The notes below the pieces were generated by a model that searched no databases, was not told where the DNA came from, and saw only the letters and a program-made list of their open reading frames with translations. From Topomyia yanbarensis (taxonomy: Eukaryota > Arthropoda > Insecta > Diptera > Culicidae): 64,000 bases of DNA. Positions 12,692-24,857 of the stretch are shown piece by piece. The DNA is taken from contig NC_080671.1 in NCBI RefSeq assembly GCF_030247195.1, forward strand, positions 5,174,501-5,238,500, in the 5' to 3' direction. Each line of letters opens with the position of its first letter. The first letter of the stretch is position 1. The translations under genes were made by a program, and so were the position numbers.

Positions 12692-15646
12692 CTAACTTAT
12701 AATTAGATTTGGTGACATTAAAGCCGAACAGATGTGAAGTTTCGTTGAATTTGTACATCTATCCACAGGATAGTTTTGACCGTAAACAGTACGATGTCTA
12801 GGAGGTACAAACACATTAATCCGTGCAAGAATATCTGGGCAGTCAATGTTATTACACAACATATCAAATATAAACATTCTTTGTAAGAATGTGCGACGGA
12901 ACTCTAACGTCGATAACTCAAGCAGCATGCATCTCTCGTTGTAAGGTGGTAGATGGGCAGGGTCGTTCCACGGCAAATTTCTTAGAGCGTATCGCTCGAA
13001 ACATCTTTGTACGCGTTCTAATCGGTCGCGTTGTGATGTGGAGCCCACACTTGCACAGCATACTCCAAAATGCTTCACACCAATCCGCAATATAGAGATT
13101 TTAGTGCGTAGAAATCGTTAAAGCCAGCGGTATTTCGCTCCAGGAAACGAAGTGTTGTGAATGCCTTCGCCGTCGTTGCGGTGATGTGATCCGAGAAGCT
13201 AAGCTTTCTATCAAAAAGCACTCCCAAGTCACGAATGGAGTCCACTCTTTCGATGACGCGGCCTTGGAGCAAGTACTCATAATGAGATAGAGTGGATGAT
13301 CGCCTGAAACTTATCATTTTACATTTGTCAACATTTATCTGCATACCATTCAACAGGTACCATTGTTCAATATTAAGTACATCATCTTGAAGTGCTGCAG
13401 AGTCAATTCCAGAAGCAATGGAACGAAAAATCTTCAAAACGTCGGCGAAGAATAGTTTTCCAGATTTTATACGAGCACAAATGTCGTTTATAAATAAAAT
13501 AAAAATTAGCGGCCCTAGGTGACTTCCTTGAGGGACTCCGGTTGGCATGTCGAGCAAGCTAGAACGTGTTGAACCAATTTCAACGAAAGCACTCCGACTA
13601 GACAGATATGATTACAACCATCCAGTTAACCACGCAGGAAATACTAGTCTTTGCAGTTTCAGAAGAGCAATGTTGTGAGGTACTTTATCGAATGCTTTCG
13701 AGAAGCCAAAATATATTGTATCGGTTTGTTGACGCTTCTCAACAGAGGGGACCAAGATGCTAGTGTACATCATCAAATTTAAAGTTGTAGAACGTTGCTT
13801 CACAAATCCATGCTGACATTCGTCGATGATGTGAGAAGCAGAAGCGTACATCTCATTGTAAACAAATTTTTCAAAGACTTTAGCAAAACAGTTCAAAAGT
13901 GAGATTCCTCTGTAATTTTCAACATTATGAATGTCTCCAGCCTTGTGAATCGGAATTATAGCCGCTTGTTTCCATGCACTCGGGAAGACGCTTCCAGTGA
14001 TTGAGCGGTTAAAAATAATGCTGACCGACAATGACAATGATCGTGCACTTCCTTTTATGAATATCGGAGGCAAACAATCCGGGCCTGGTTCTTTCGATGG
14101 GTCGACACTAGATAGAGCTTTCAACACGTCTGCTTCAGTCATAGTCAAGCTAGGGAAACTGATATTGTATGATGGTAATGTGTTTATAAACTCATGTGAC
14201 GGAGAGATAGCTGGGTTGGTGAATACCCCACGAAAATGTTCTGCAAAAAGGTCTACGGATTCGGCTGTGGATTGCGCACTGGCATCTCCAAGATAAACAT
14301 TTACGGGAATGCCACCAGCGTGTTTTCTGCTGTTCACAAACTTCCAGAACGTCGAGGGGTTGTTCCGAAGGTTGTTTTGGACGTGACTTATATACTCGCC
14401 GAATGCACTATTCCGGGCTGTTTCGTATTGAAGTTCGGTTCGGCGAAGAACAGCTTTGTTTACGTCGGTCTTAGGACGGAAGTAACGCTTGCGATGTTTT
14501 CGGAGAATGTTGCGTGGACGACGAAGCTCGGAATTCCACCACGGATACTTGTAGTCCGTCTTTCTGTTGACACGTTTCTTAGGAACTATGCGGCGTAGCA
14601 TCTCGTATAGAGTTCCGTAGAACACCGCGACAGCATGATCCAGATCGTTTGCACTTAACAGATCGAACCAGTCAACACCATTGAAGGACGCAGACACTTC
14701 GTCAAAATTGCAGCGATTGAAGTCAAAATTGAGACCGTCGGCGGATTCGGCAAAAGCGTCTTCTGTTTCAGCTTGCATGTTAAACCTCAGCACGAAGGGT
14801 TTATGGTTAGCGTCCGCTTTGAGTATAGAGGTCGGAGGCTCGAGAAGTTCGACTAAATCGTCGTAGTTCACGAATGCCAGATCGAGCGTCCGTCCATTTG
14901 CGTTAGTGAGCGAATTGATTTGACACAGTCCCCCAGCGACTATCGTTTCCGTGATAGCTATCTCTTGTTCGGTTGTGGCATTTTCAGGCAGGTAACATTT
15001 GAGGTCATAGTCGAATATCCTTCTGAGATGGGGAAGGTTGTAATCACCTACAATAAGTACACTGTCTGAGCTACTAGCTTTATCCAGAATTTGTTGAACT
15101 GCAGAGGAGTGGGCATTGTACAGGTCTGGACTGCTGTTCGGCCGCAGATATATAGAGCGCTGTTTGGTAGTGAAATGCGCACAATAACTTGTTCCAAGCA
15201 TTCAAAACCAGGCATTTTTATTACAGTGCCGGTGAGATTATTTTTCAGCGCAATAAGAACGCCACCCCGCGACGTAGTTGACTAGAGGAAGAGTTGCGAT
15301 CGCAACGATAGATTGTGTAGTTCATTGAAAGTTCCGAGTTATGTATGTCAGCACGCAGCCAGGTTTCTGTGAGAACAATAACATCATAATCGCAAGAGGA
15401 AAGCGCCAGCAAGAAGTCCTGAGTTTTTGTTCTCATTCCTCGAACATTTTGATAGTAGACGGACAAGAAACCGTCCGACTTAGAATTGGAATTGACGGCT
15501 TGAGTGGGCAGGCGAGGCAAAGCTGTGCCGATGAACTGTCGGTTTGGAGCTTGGCTTATTTGAACACTGGCAGCATGTGGCGGAGCAGGCTTTACTTTGC
15601 TGCCTTCGGTGTTTCTGCTATCGGTTGAGGAGGGGTGGGATTCCAA
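12692..15646 (-). pseudogene. LINE ORF2: AP endonuclease plus reverse transcriptase, inactivated
   Basis: ORF2 would nick target DNA and copy the element RNA at the nick. The endonuclease N-terminus lies at 15245-15646 (VYYQNVRGMRTK, then LTETWL). Its C-terminus (VGDYNLPHL) and most of the reverse transcriptase lie at 13612-15201, and the rest at 13075-13557 (PTGVPQGSHLGP). The final part is at 12692-13090. The 13612 and 13557 segments are one frame split by a single TAA at 13609-13611; other junctions are frameshifts. Two catalytic sites are lost: motif A reads YFGFSKAFD where an Asp is expected in place of Gly, and motif C reads FADV at about 13438-13449 where FADD is expected. The enzyme cannot be active. 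Confidence 0.85.
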
Positions 15647-15649
15647 AAC

Positions 15650-15997
15650 CCCTTGATCGTGTTATCTTCGAACTCGCGGAATCGGATACCAACGGGTCAT
15701 GTGGAAGCAGTCATCGCTTTGTCTTTTCTATCAATAGGCAATCCAACTTTGAAGGAAACAAATGTTAAAGTGCGCACATCTCGTCCTTTAGAAACCAGCT
15801 TGTGTACTTCGACGCTGTTGGAGTCCAGTCTTGACTTGACCATTTCTATTACCGTATCATCTGGTACCTGTAGCATTACCCCGGACAGGTACATCCAAAA
15901 CTTTGGCTCCCCATTCTTAGTAGAAGCTACAGCAATCGATGAAGCATCAACTCCAAGGACGTCGGTACCAGACAAAAGCTTTTTTGCTGGCCTAGAT
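15650..15997 (-). pseudogene. LINE ORF1 C-terminal fragment
   Basis: The frame read from 15975 (FWMYLSGVMLQVPDD...VHKLVSKGRDVRTLTFVSFKVGL) continues after a frameshift near 15700 into PVGIRFREFEDNTIKGFW. This matches the C-terminal region of Jockey/CR1-type ORF1 nucleic-acid-binding proteins. The N-terminal half is missing and no ATG start is available. Confidence 0.65.
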
Positions 15998-16000
15998 ACA

Positions 16001-16449
16001 GCTTAATTTTTGTTAAGGTGCAAGTGTCACATAAAACAAAATTTTTTTGGCTCGACAACCAACAATTTTTTTTGCACGGAATCTTGTAGAGCAATTTATT
16101 TTCAACAACTTTGATGAACATATCTGCCATCTATATATTTTTCCTTAAGAGATATGTACGTTGCACCTTAAAATCAGTTTTTCAATTTTCTCTTCCACAA
16201 CTTAATTTTTTCTACCTTCGTATATTCTAGAAAGTTTTAGATATCGTCGAAACATATAACTTTTCTGAAGACTCCAATGATGTATGACATGTGTATCGGG
16301 ATATAAAACTATTCTTCTTTAAAAAATACTCTTTTTCATAACAAAATTGTGAAACTTTGTGAACCAAAACTCAGCATGATTAGATTCGCCATGTTATATA
16401 GTATATGTAAGCGAAATATAAGAATCCGGACATTTTGGGTTTTTTAGTT
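16001..16449. other. no gene seen
   Basis: AT-rich spacer. It could hold the rest of the repeat that the LINE interrupted; 15985-16005 resembles the expected continuation only weakly. Confidence 0.35.
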
Positions 16450-19400
16450 TTCCTACATTTTTGCCTTTCTCAATAGAAAGGTATTGCAATTGCTCTGAAG
16501 ACCGACTTTTTAACGGAGGCCCGGAGGGCCGAGTGACATATACCATTCGATTCAGTTCGTCGAGTTCGGCAAATGTCTGTGTGTGTATGTGACCAAAAAT
16601 GTCACTCATTTTTCTCAGAGATGGCTGAACCGATTTTGACAAACTTAGTCTCAAATGAAAGATACAACGTTCCCATAGGCTGCTATTGAATTTCTAATGG
16701 ATCCGACTTCGGGTTCCGGAATTACAGGGTGATGAGTACGAGCACGCAGAAAATGTCAATTTTAATAAATTCTGCAATGAATGTATAAAGGTGAATTTTT
16801 TTTCCAAAATATGACCACAACTGCTTCGATTTGTAGTATTAGGTCACTAACATCCATTCAAAGTCTATTTGGCCACATTGGCCACCATCATCGGTTCCGG
16901 AAGCCCCGGCGGAAGTATCCAAATTCAGAATAACAGTAACATCGGTTTCTCGGAGATGGCTAGACCGAATCAACCAAACTTAGTCTCAAATGAATTTACG
17001 TCCCCGTAAATGGCTATTAAATTTTATCCCGATCCGACTTTCGGTTCCGGAGTTACGAGTTGTGGCGTGCGATCACGTAGCAAATTGTGATTCAAACCGA
17101 TACTCCGATGAAAGCAAAAAAGATAAAAATTTCGCTAAAATGTCTCTCAAACAACTTTAATTTTCAGTTCTAGGTCACCGACGGCCAAGCAAACTTTCGT
17201 TGACTACATTGACCACCATAGACAGTTCCGGAAGTGCCCGGGAAAAGCGGCCATCTTTCAAAACTAGCAAACTCATATCAGTTTCTCGGAAATGGTTGGG
17301 CCGATTTTCACAAACTTAGTCCCAGATGATAGCTATATTATCCCCACAGATGTCGAACGGGTCGCTTATATAGTTCCGGAAATATACACTGAACCGTACG
17401 GTCACATATGAAATTCCCATATAAGCCGGAGCTCAATTTTTTTTTCAAAGTGGGGATCCCATGAAATTTTAGAAATCGAATTCGTATTTTTTATGCCAAA
17501 CATCCTTAAAATGCATGAAACGTCGAGATTTTATGTCATCACGAAATTTTTTTTTATAAAAATCGACTTTTTGGGACTTTGCCGATTTCGCACCTTTTTG
17601 CCTTTCTCATATAAAGAAAGGCTATGCAATCACTGTAAAAATCGACTTTTTAACCGAAGCCCGGAGGGCCGAGTGTCATACACCATTCGATTCAGTTCGT
17701 CGAGATCGGCAAATGTCTGTGTGTATGTATGTGTGTGTGTATGTGTGTGTGTCATTTAAACTCACACAATTTTCTCAGAGATGGCTGAACCGATTTTTGC
17801 AAACTTAGTTTCATCTGAAAGGTATAACGCTCCCATAAGCTGCTATTGAATTTTTAGTTGATCCGACTTCCGGTTCCGGAGTTACGGGTTGAAGAGTGCG
17901 GTCACACAGCAAATTCCCATATAAACTGGTACCACCATGATGTTCAAATGATGTAAAACATATTAAAATTGATGTAACATTACTCAAGTTTGCGGGTCTG
18001 GATCACTAATGGTCAATCAAAGCAGCTTTGACCACATTGGCCACCTATGATGGTTCATGACGCCCCCGGGGAACCCGCCAAGTTCCTAAGCTAATAGCAC
18101 ACCCATTCCACAACGAATTCTCTACCGATTTTTACAAACTTGATTTCAAATGAAAGATACAGTAATGCCATTAACTGCTGCTGAATTTCATTCGGTTCTG
18201 ACTCTTACTTCCGGAGTTACAGGGGTGTTAGTAAGGATACACTGGAATTTCCCATAAAAATCGGTACAATCGTAATACCTCAGAGGCAAAAAACTATTGA
18301 AATGGTCACCAAATTACTTCTAATCGCAGATCTAGATCACTGATAGCCAATCAAACATTCTTTGAATATATTGTCCACTATCGACGATTCCGGAATTCCG
18401 GGAATATTCCACAATTAAAGTCACATCGGTTCTTCGGTGATGACTGAACCGATTTTCTCAAACCAAGTCTCAAATGGAAGGCAAAATATGCAGTTGAGTA
18501 TTGCGTCGCCGCCCCTCCCCCCCACCCCCCGCCTTGCCCTTACACCTCCCTCCTTCATCACTCCCCTCCCCTTGGACCACCCTCATGCCCGCATTTCCTT
18601 CATCCACCCCGTATACCGAAATAAGATGAAGGATTTCTGACGCATCCTCCACTCTCACTGTACTAACCCCCCATTCCCTCCACTTTCAAACCCATTCCAC
18701 CAACATTTCAAAATATAATCGCATGAAGATAGCATTGAACTCATGCTGATTAAGCTAATTAAATATTATTATTTTGCCTTTCTCATTTAGAAAGGTTATG
18801 CAATTGCTCCAAAAACCGACTTTCTAACCGAGGCCCGGAGGGCCGAGTCTCATATAACATTCGACTCAGTTCGCCGAGATCGCAAAATATCTGTGTGTAT
18901 GTACATACATGTATGTGTGTATGTATATGTGTATGTATGTGTGTACGTACGTATGTATGTATGTATGTATGTATGTATGTGTGTGTATGTGCGGATTTGT
19001 TAACAAAATGTCCACATCGGTTTCTCGGAGATGGCTGAACCGATTTTTACAAACTAAGATTCAAATGAAAGGTATAATATTCCCATAGGTTGCTATTGAA
19101 TTTAATTTTCAACCGACATCTTGATCCGGATTACGAGTTGAAGAGTATGGTTACAAAACAAAATTTGTTGATTTGTCCACACCGGTTTCTCGGAATTTTC
19201 TAAACCGTTTTGGCAAACTTAATTTTAAATGAAAGGTCCATCAGCTGCTGTTGAATTTTGTGTGGATCCAAGTTCTGGTTCCTGCATTATAAGGTGATAC
19301 GTACGATCACGCAGCAAATCCCGATTCTAACGAATTCTGCGATGAATGTAAAAAGGTGAATTTTTTTTCCAAAATGTAAACACAACTGTTGAATTTGTAG

Positions 19401-19795
19401 ATCTAGGTCACCAACAGTCATTCAAAGTCTCTTTGGCCACCGTCGACGGATCCGGAAGCATCCAAATTCAGAATAACGGTTATATTGGTTTCTCGAAAAT
19501 GGCTAGAACGATTTGATCAACTTAGTCTCAAATGAAAGGTGTTGCGTCCCCGGAAACTGATATTAAATTCCATCTCCATCCGACTTTCGGCTCTGGAGTT
19601 ACGGGTTGTGGAGTGCGATCACATATAAAACTCCGATTCAAACCGATACCGCGATGAATGCAAAAAGGTGCTCTTATATATACTTACCAAGTGTAATAAG
19701 AATGAAAGACATTTTCATAATGTTATATTGTACGAACCAGCTATTAAATCACAGTTTGTAGAAATGAGAAAGGCACAATTGCACCTCTAGGTGGA
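16450..19795 (+). repeat. GCCTTTCTC-family array of ~330-bp diverged monomers
   Basis: Three heads start near 16460, 17597 and 18775. Each has GCCTTTCTC...GAAAGG, an ATTGC-containing linker, then GGCCCGGAGGGCCGAGT, TTCGATTCAGTTCGTCGAG and a (GT)n or (TATG)n tract. Each head is followed by units marked by TCGGAGATGGCTGAACCGAT, TAGTCTCAAATGAAAG and GTTCCGGAGTTAC, recurring about every 300-340 bases (near 16615, 16950, 17290, 17775, 18115, 18435, 19020, 19190, 19490). The array ends AATGAGAAAGGCACAATTGC near 19780, the same end seen at 9225. Non-coding. Confidence 0.75.
18892..18991. repeat. (TATG)n/(GT)n microsatellite
   Basis: About 100 bases of TATG and TGTG units lie inside the third head of the array. 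A shorter (GT)n lies in the second head near 17724-17752. They occupy the same position in each head, so they belong to the family structure. Confidence 0.85.
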
Positions 19796-19804
19796 TTAAA
19801 ATAG

Positions 19805-20815
19805 GTTTTTTGCATTTGTTAACAGTTTTGTTGATTTAGTTGGATGTAGTGATTCGCTTTTTCGGATATTCACAAAGAATCCAAAAACACCAACCACTCT
19901 CGCTGTGAAGGATAACCCGAGCGAGCTTTGCTCTGTTCCTCAGTAAACAAACACGGGGTGTGAAATCGCCATTCAGTTTCTTTCGAGAATATTTGTGAGG
20001 AACATTAATCCATTGAAGTGAAGGTTTAATGGGGTAAAGTAAACCCAAATGGCACTTTTAAAATAATATTTGTCAACGCCAAGAGGGGCCCTCCTTAACA
20101 ATTAGGGCCTGCAACCCGAGGATGATGTTTATGAGGACTGGGTGCTGGGCGATTCCTGGTAAAGAAAATGGCAACGTAAAATTGCAAAATAATCCAATGG
20201 ATTCTTCCGGGCGAATAAGGATTTTCCTGAACAAAGACACGGAATTCGTTTCCAAAAACCGGTGTGGCAACCCTAAGTAGGTTTTTTTCTTTCAATAATT
20301 ACTTTCGATACTAATCCATTGGAAATTCAATAAATTAAAAAAATCGATTTCAAATCGGCGAAATTTGAAGACAACTCATGACAACCATTTAATTATTTAA
20401 CCCTTACAAATCTGATCATATTTTTGTTTCGATTATAGACATTTTAACTTTAAGGTCCTTCGCTTCTTTATTCAGGTTAGGAATTTTCCTATAACAAATC
20501 TATGTATTCCTGTGTGCGGGGTCTGAATTCGAACCCAGGTGAGCTGCGTACATGACATTCAATGTACAAATTCCGCCATGCCCGCTCGAGCCTGATCTTG
20601 TTTCGATGCGAGAATTAGGTTGGTATAAACATAGTTGATATCAAATATGCAGTAGTTTAGAATTTTCGCTAGTCTAGTTACCTCATACACAAGATATTGA
20701 CTTTTTAATTGTATTCTCAAATAAATTTTTGTCGAAAAAGTATTTGCAAAATTTTAGTTTCTGTTAAAAATCTGGACCCCCTTCAAAACTCCGGGCCCGG
20801 GCGGAAACACCCCCC
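19805..20815. repeat. dispersed repeat, copy B (interrupted by an LTR element)
   Basis: Near-identical to 11819-12590 and more complete. It continues past the point where copy A is interrupted (TTTCGCTAGTCTAGTTACC) to a C-rich stretch (CCGGGCCCGGGCGGAAACAC). The LTR retrotransposon is inserted in that C run, and the C-rich sequence resumes at 26676. Confidence 0.7.
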
Positions 20816-21184
20816 TGTCGTGATTGACCCTGTTTACAGGGCGTTTCAAATTGTCCGCCATTAGGTTGTCACTGGTATTTCGATGGGCTCTTATTTAATT
20901 CTTTAAGAAAGTGTGCAGCTGCTCGCTGCTGCTGTTCTTCCGATGCGCTGCTCGCTCGCGCCGATGATCCGATATGCTGCTCGCTGTTGCTATGGAAATG
21001 ACGATGAATTGCTGCTATTGAATGACTAACAAATTCACAACAAGGACGAACATTTCAGGTTCAAGAAGGGAAAGATAATAACTTCAATTAACTTTGACAT
21101 ATTTAATATGAACCATTATTTTTATTTACATTTTTTGTGAGAGGACATTTATTAATTTTCCATTATCTTACTTCATTTTCTACA
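20816..21184 (-). repeat. 3' LTR
   Basis: 369 bases, near-identical to 26307-26675. On the element strand it begins TGTAGAAAATG and ends CACGACA. It contains a GCTGCTCGCTGCTGCTG stretch repeated in both LTRs. Confidence 0.95.
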
Positions 21185-21210
21185 ATTCCCTTTACCTCTA
21201 CTCTCTACTC
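21185..21210 (-). other. polypurine tract
   Basis: On the minus strand the bases just before the 3' LTR are nearly all purine (GAGAGTAGAGGTAAAGGGAA). This is the expected plus-strand DNA primer site of an LTR retrotransposon. Confidence 0.75.
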
Positions 21211-21236
21211 AAATATATTATAAAGTACCATATCCT

Positions 21237-24200
21237 TTAGCTTTTCTGGAACTCTTCTGTTTCGTTTTGGTCGGGAGTCTGAACATGTTTCGTAGTTGCT
21301 TTGGTTCTGTTGATCGCCTTCTTCTGCCATTCCAGCGGTAGATTCACCCATCTCTGCTTCCTCAGTGTCTTCTGCATCTGCAATGTTTTCTCCCGGGATA
21401 TCCTCAAAAGTAATGGCAGCTCTTTAGCATCTCCAACATTCCTAGTATATACAACCCCACGATCGCTTTGAACAACCAACTTTGCTCCATCTCTAGCCAC
21501 CACTGTATACTTTTCTGTACTGAAAGTGGGATCCGTTTTGTGTTGTTTCTGCTGGGAAAGAACTACTTTATCTCCAACGACAATGTCGGAAACCTTAGCT
21601 TTTCTTTTACAATCAGCGTATTTCATACTTTCAAGTTTTGAAACAGCATCTTTTTCTCTGACGTCTTCACGATCCAAAGCCTCTGAATTATCGGTCCATA
21701 GACAAGGGAAGGTTCCCCTGAATTTCCAGCCGACCAATAATTCAAATGGTGTTACATCGAGTCGGGTAAGTGGTCTAACTTTATTGTGGATGTGTACGTA
21801 GGTTTCGAGAGCCATCTTCCAACTGGTATTATCCAACTTTGAGGCTGCCAACACCTTCTTAATACCCTCATTTTGCCTTTCAACGGCTCCGTTTGTCTGT
21901 GGGCTATGGATTTGCGAATCCGTACACCTCTGTTTTCCCATGTTTTCACAAACATATCGCTTTGGAACGGAGGGCCGTTGTCACTATGCATAGCCAATGG
22001 GTACCCCCACACAACGAAGATTTTATTGAGTGCCTCGATAGTGGACTTTGCATCAATGCTCTTCATTTCGATGACATGAAGGTAACGTGAGTAGGTGTCC
22101 ACAACAACGAGAAATTCTCCAAATCCAAATTCTTTATCTGTAAAGAAATCTATCTGCAGTATCTCCCAAGGGCCATTAGGAAGTTCTCTACTTGATAGAG
22201 GAATCGGAGGATTCTTCTTGGAGAGCTGCAAACATGTTTCACATTGCTTAATGTATGATTCAACCGATTTGCTCATCCCAGGCCACCAAAAATGGACCCG
22301 TAATATTCGTTTGGTTGATCCAATTCCCATGTGACCCTGGTGGGCTGACTGAATGGCTCTTGATCTCAAAGTCTCAGGAATAAATATCTTGTCACCTTTG
22401 AATACTAAGCTTCCAAGGATATGAAGCTCTTTTGCTTGTGACTCATACCTGTGAAGACCATTTTTCCAATGACCTGTTTCAATAGAAGTTCTCACTTCCG
22501 TCAACTCGTTGTCGTTTTCTGAATGACACTCTATTTCATTCCACGTGATTTCTATACCACCGGTATCAAGAAGGTAGAGTAAATGCCTGTCGTTTGCTTC
22601 TTCATCAAATGATTCGGTTGGCTCAGAATGCTTGACCAACCTAGATAGAGCATCGGCAACATTCTTTTCTCCTGAAATTCTACGAACAGCAAAATTGTAC
22701 GGCTGTAACCGTAAGGCCCACGACTCTGCTCTGGTTACTGCACGCTTTCCTATGCGGTGTTGACCCCCAAAAATAAACTCGTTGGATTGGGCGTCAGTTC
22801 TTATGGTGAAGAAAATGCTCATTAGATATATAGAGAATCTCTCAACTCCCCAAACCATTGCCAGTGCTTCTTTCTGTGTCTGGGGGTATTTCTGTTCTGT
22901 CGATGTTAAAGCCTTTGAGGCACAAGCAATCACTCTAGGTTTTGACTTTTCATCAAATTGAACCAAAACAGCTCCAAGACCGTAGGGAGAAGCGTCTACA
23001 AATAGTTCGGTTTTATCCTCCTTGCTGAAATAGCCAAGAGCCGTGATTACTTTCAATGCATTATTTTTCAGGAAATTGAATTCTTCGTCCAAATCAACAT
23101 TCCAATAAAATTTTTCTGCTTTCGCCAATTCGCGGAGTCTGCGAGTTCTGTCAGCTCTTCTAGGAATGAATTTCTCGACAAATGTCATTAATCCCAAGAA
23201 ACTTTTCACTTCGGCCAAAGTTTCCGGAATTCGGAAGTTCTTGATTGCAGTCATCTTTTCTTCCTCGATTTTCCATCCTTCACTTGATATGGTGAATCCC
23301 ACAAACTTGACAGATTGTTTTCCGAAAGCGCATTTAGTCTCATTAATCCTGACGTTGTGGTTTTTCAAGCAATCCAACACCTTCGCTAAGTTCGCATTGT
23401 GTTCTTCCTTTGTCTTACCGTAAATCAAAATGTCATCGAGATAGTTTATGGTTCCCTCACATCCCGCAAGAACAACCGTTTGCAAAACTTCCTGGAATAT
23501 ATCAGGAGCATTCGAGAGCCCGAACGGAAGTCTTCGGTATCGATAGAGTGCATCTCCAGCGAAGAAATTCGTAAGGTGACGTGAGCTCTCATCCAGCTCA
23601 ATGTGAAAGAATGCCATCGTCAAATCTATCGTGGAGAACCATTTAGCACCATGAAGATCCATTAGTATGTGCTCAAGTGTAGGCATCTTAAAAGGTGTTC
23701 TATAGATGCTACGATTAGGACCACGTAAATCTATGACGATACGAATATCATCTTTCCCTTTTGGTACAACTAACATTGATGAGCAAAACGATCGATCCAT
23801 ATCAATTGTAACTTCTTCTATGATACCGTTCGATAATAAACCTTCGAGTTTTTGTTTTGTGAGTTCTTTAAATGCTGCAGGAATGTAGGTATATACATTC
23901 CGTGCTGGAGGCATGTTCTTGTCATACTTCAGTGATATTGGAGGAATATTGAACTTTGGAAACTCGTCAGAGATTGCAACAGTCCGTGTATAGTAAGCAT
24001 TGTCTGGTCTATCTCGACAAACTATAGTTCGTATTTTTACATTTTCGTACATTTAGCCCAACGTCGAGAACAGAATATCTCATTGCAGTGTTAAAACCTA
24101 AGAGGGAGGGCTGCATCCACAACGTAAAATTTTTCGACCATTACTGGCCTGTTTTCTGACACATACAGCTCGGCAGAGAAATTTGCAATAACATCGATCT

Positions 24201-24447
24201 GTTCATTCATAGCGTATGCTTTCAATGGTTTATCAGTGGAAGAATGCAAAGCTAGAATTTTAGAAAGAGCGATTTCGTCACCAAGAATCTTATCAAAGGA
24301 CGACTTTGTTATCGTATCGATTTGGGCACCGGAATCTATCAGAAACGTGATATCAATTCCAGCTACTTTTGCCGCCACATAGGCTGCGTTTTCAGACGTG
24401 CAATTTTCCACAGTTTTTTCAGAATATGGTATAGTATGCAGTAGTTC
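21237..24447 (-). pseudogene. pol: protease, reverse transcriptase, RNase H, integrase (two frameshifts)
   Basis: This region encodes the enzymes that process, copy and integrate the element. The protease is at 24091-24447, with active-site FLIDSGAQID. A frameshift near 24100 leads into a 766-residue frame (24052-21752) with FSTIDLTMAFFHIEL and YLDD (reverse transcriptase), DASPYGLGAVL (RNase H), a zinc-binding HQGHMG...CETC region and the integrase residues in QIDFF and HSDNG. A second frameshift near 21900-21925 puts the third integrase residue (AVERQNEG) in the following frame (21941-21237), which also holds a basic C-terminal tail. Catalytic residues are all present, so inactivation is by frame only. 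The upstream boundary at 24447 is a predicted splice acceptor in frame with the protease. Confidence 0.9.

Positions 24448-24833
<386 letters not shown>

Positions 24834-24857
<24 letters not shown>

Larger units (their letters stand above)
12590..16000 (-). mobile_element. dead non-LTR retrotransposon, Jockey/CR1-like
   Basis: A minus-strand LINE about 3.4 kb long. Its 3' end is an A-rich tail (T-rich on the plus strand at 12590-12612), followed upstream by decayed ORF2 (12692-15646) and the C-terminal part of ORF1 (about 15650-15997). The 5' side is truncated inside ORF1 near 15997, where the frame runs into a stop. It interrupts copy A of the 11.8-kb repeat. The C-terminal ERVQRCFERYALRNLPW segment and the ORF1 PVGIRFREFED segment are typical of insect Jockey/CR1-type elements. 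Confidence 0.8.

Noticed and set aside
13997..14866. Plus-strand ORFs of 60-120 residues inside the Jockey/CR1-like LINE
   Set aside because: They are antisense shadows of the endonuclease and reverse transcriptase frame.
16296..16372. CRISPR-like or regularly spaced arrays anywhere in the window
   Set aside because: No direct-repeat/spacer pattern was seen; the genome is eukaryotic and the repeats found are tandem or inverted elements.
20500..20600. A tRNA gene suggested by the GTTCGAATTC motif
   Set aside because: No cloverleaf or A box could be drawn and the sequence belongs to a dispersed repeat.
22095..23888. Plus-strand ORFs across the LTR element
   Set aside because: Shadows of pol on the opposite strand.
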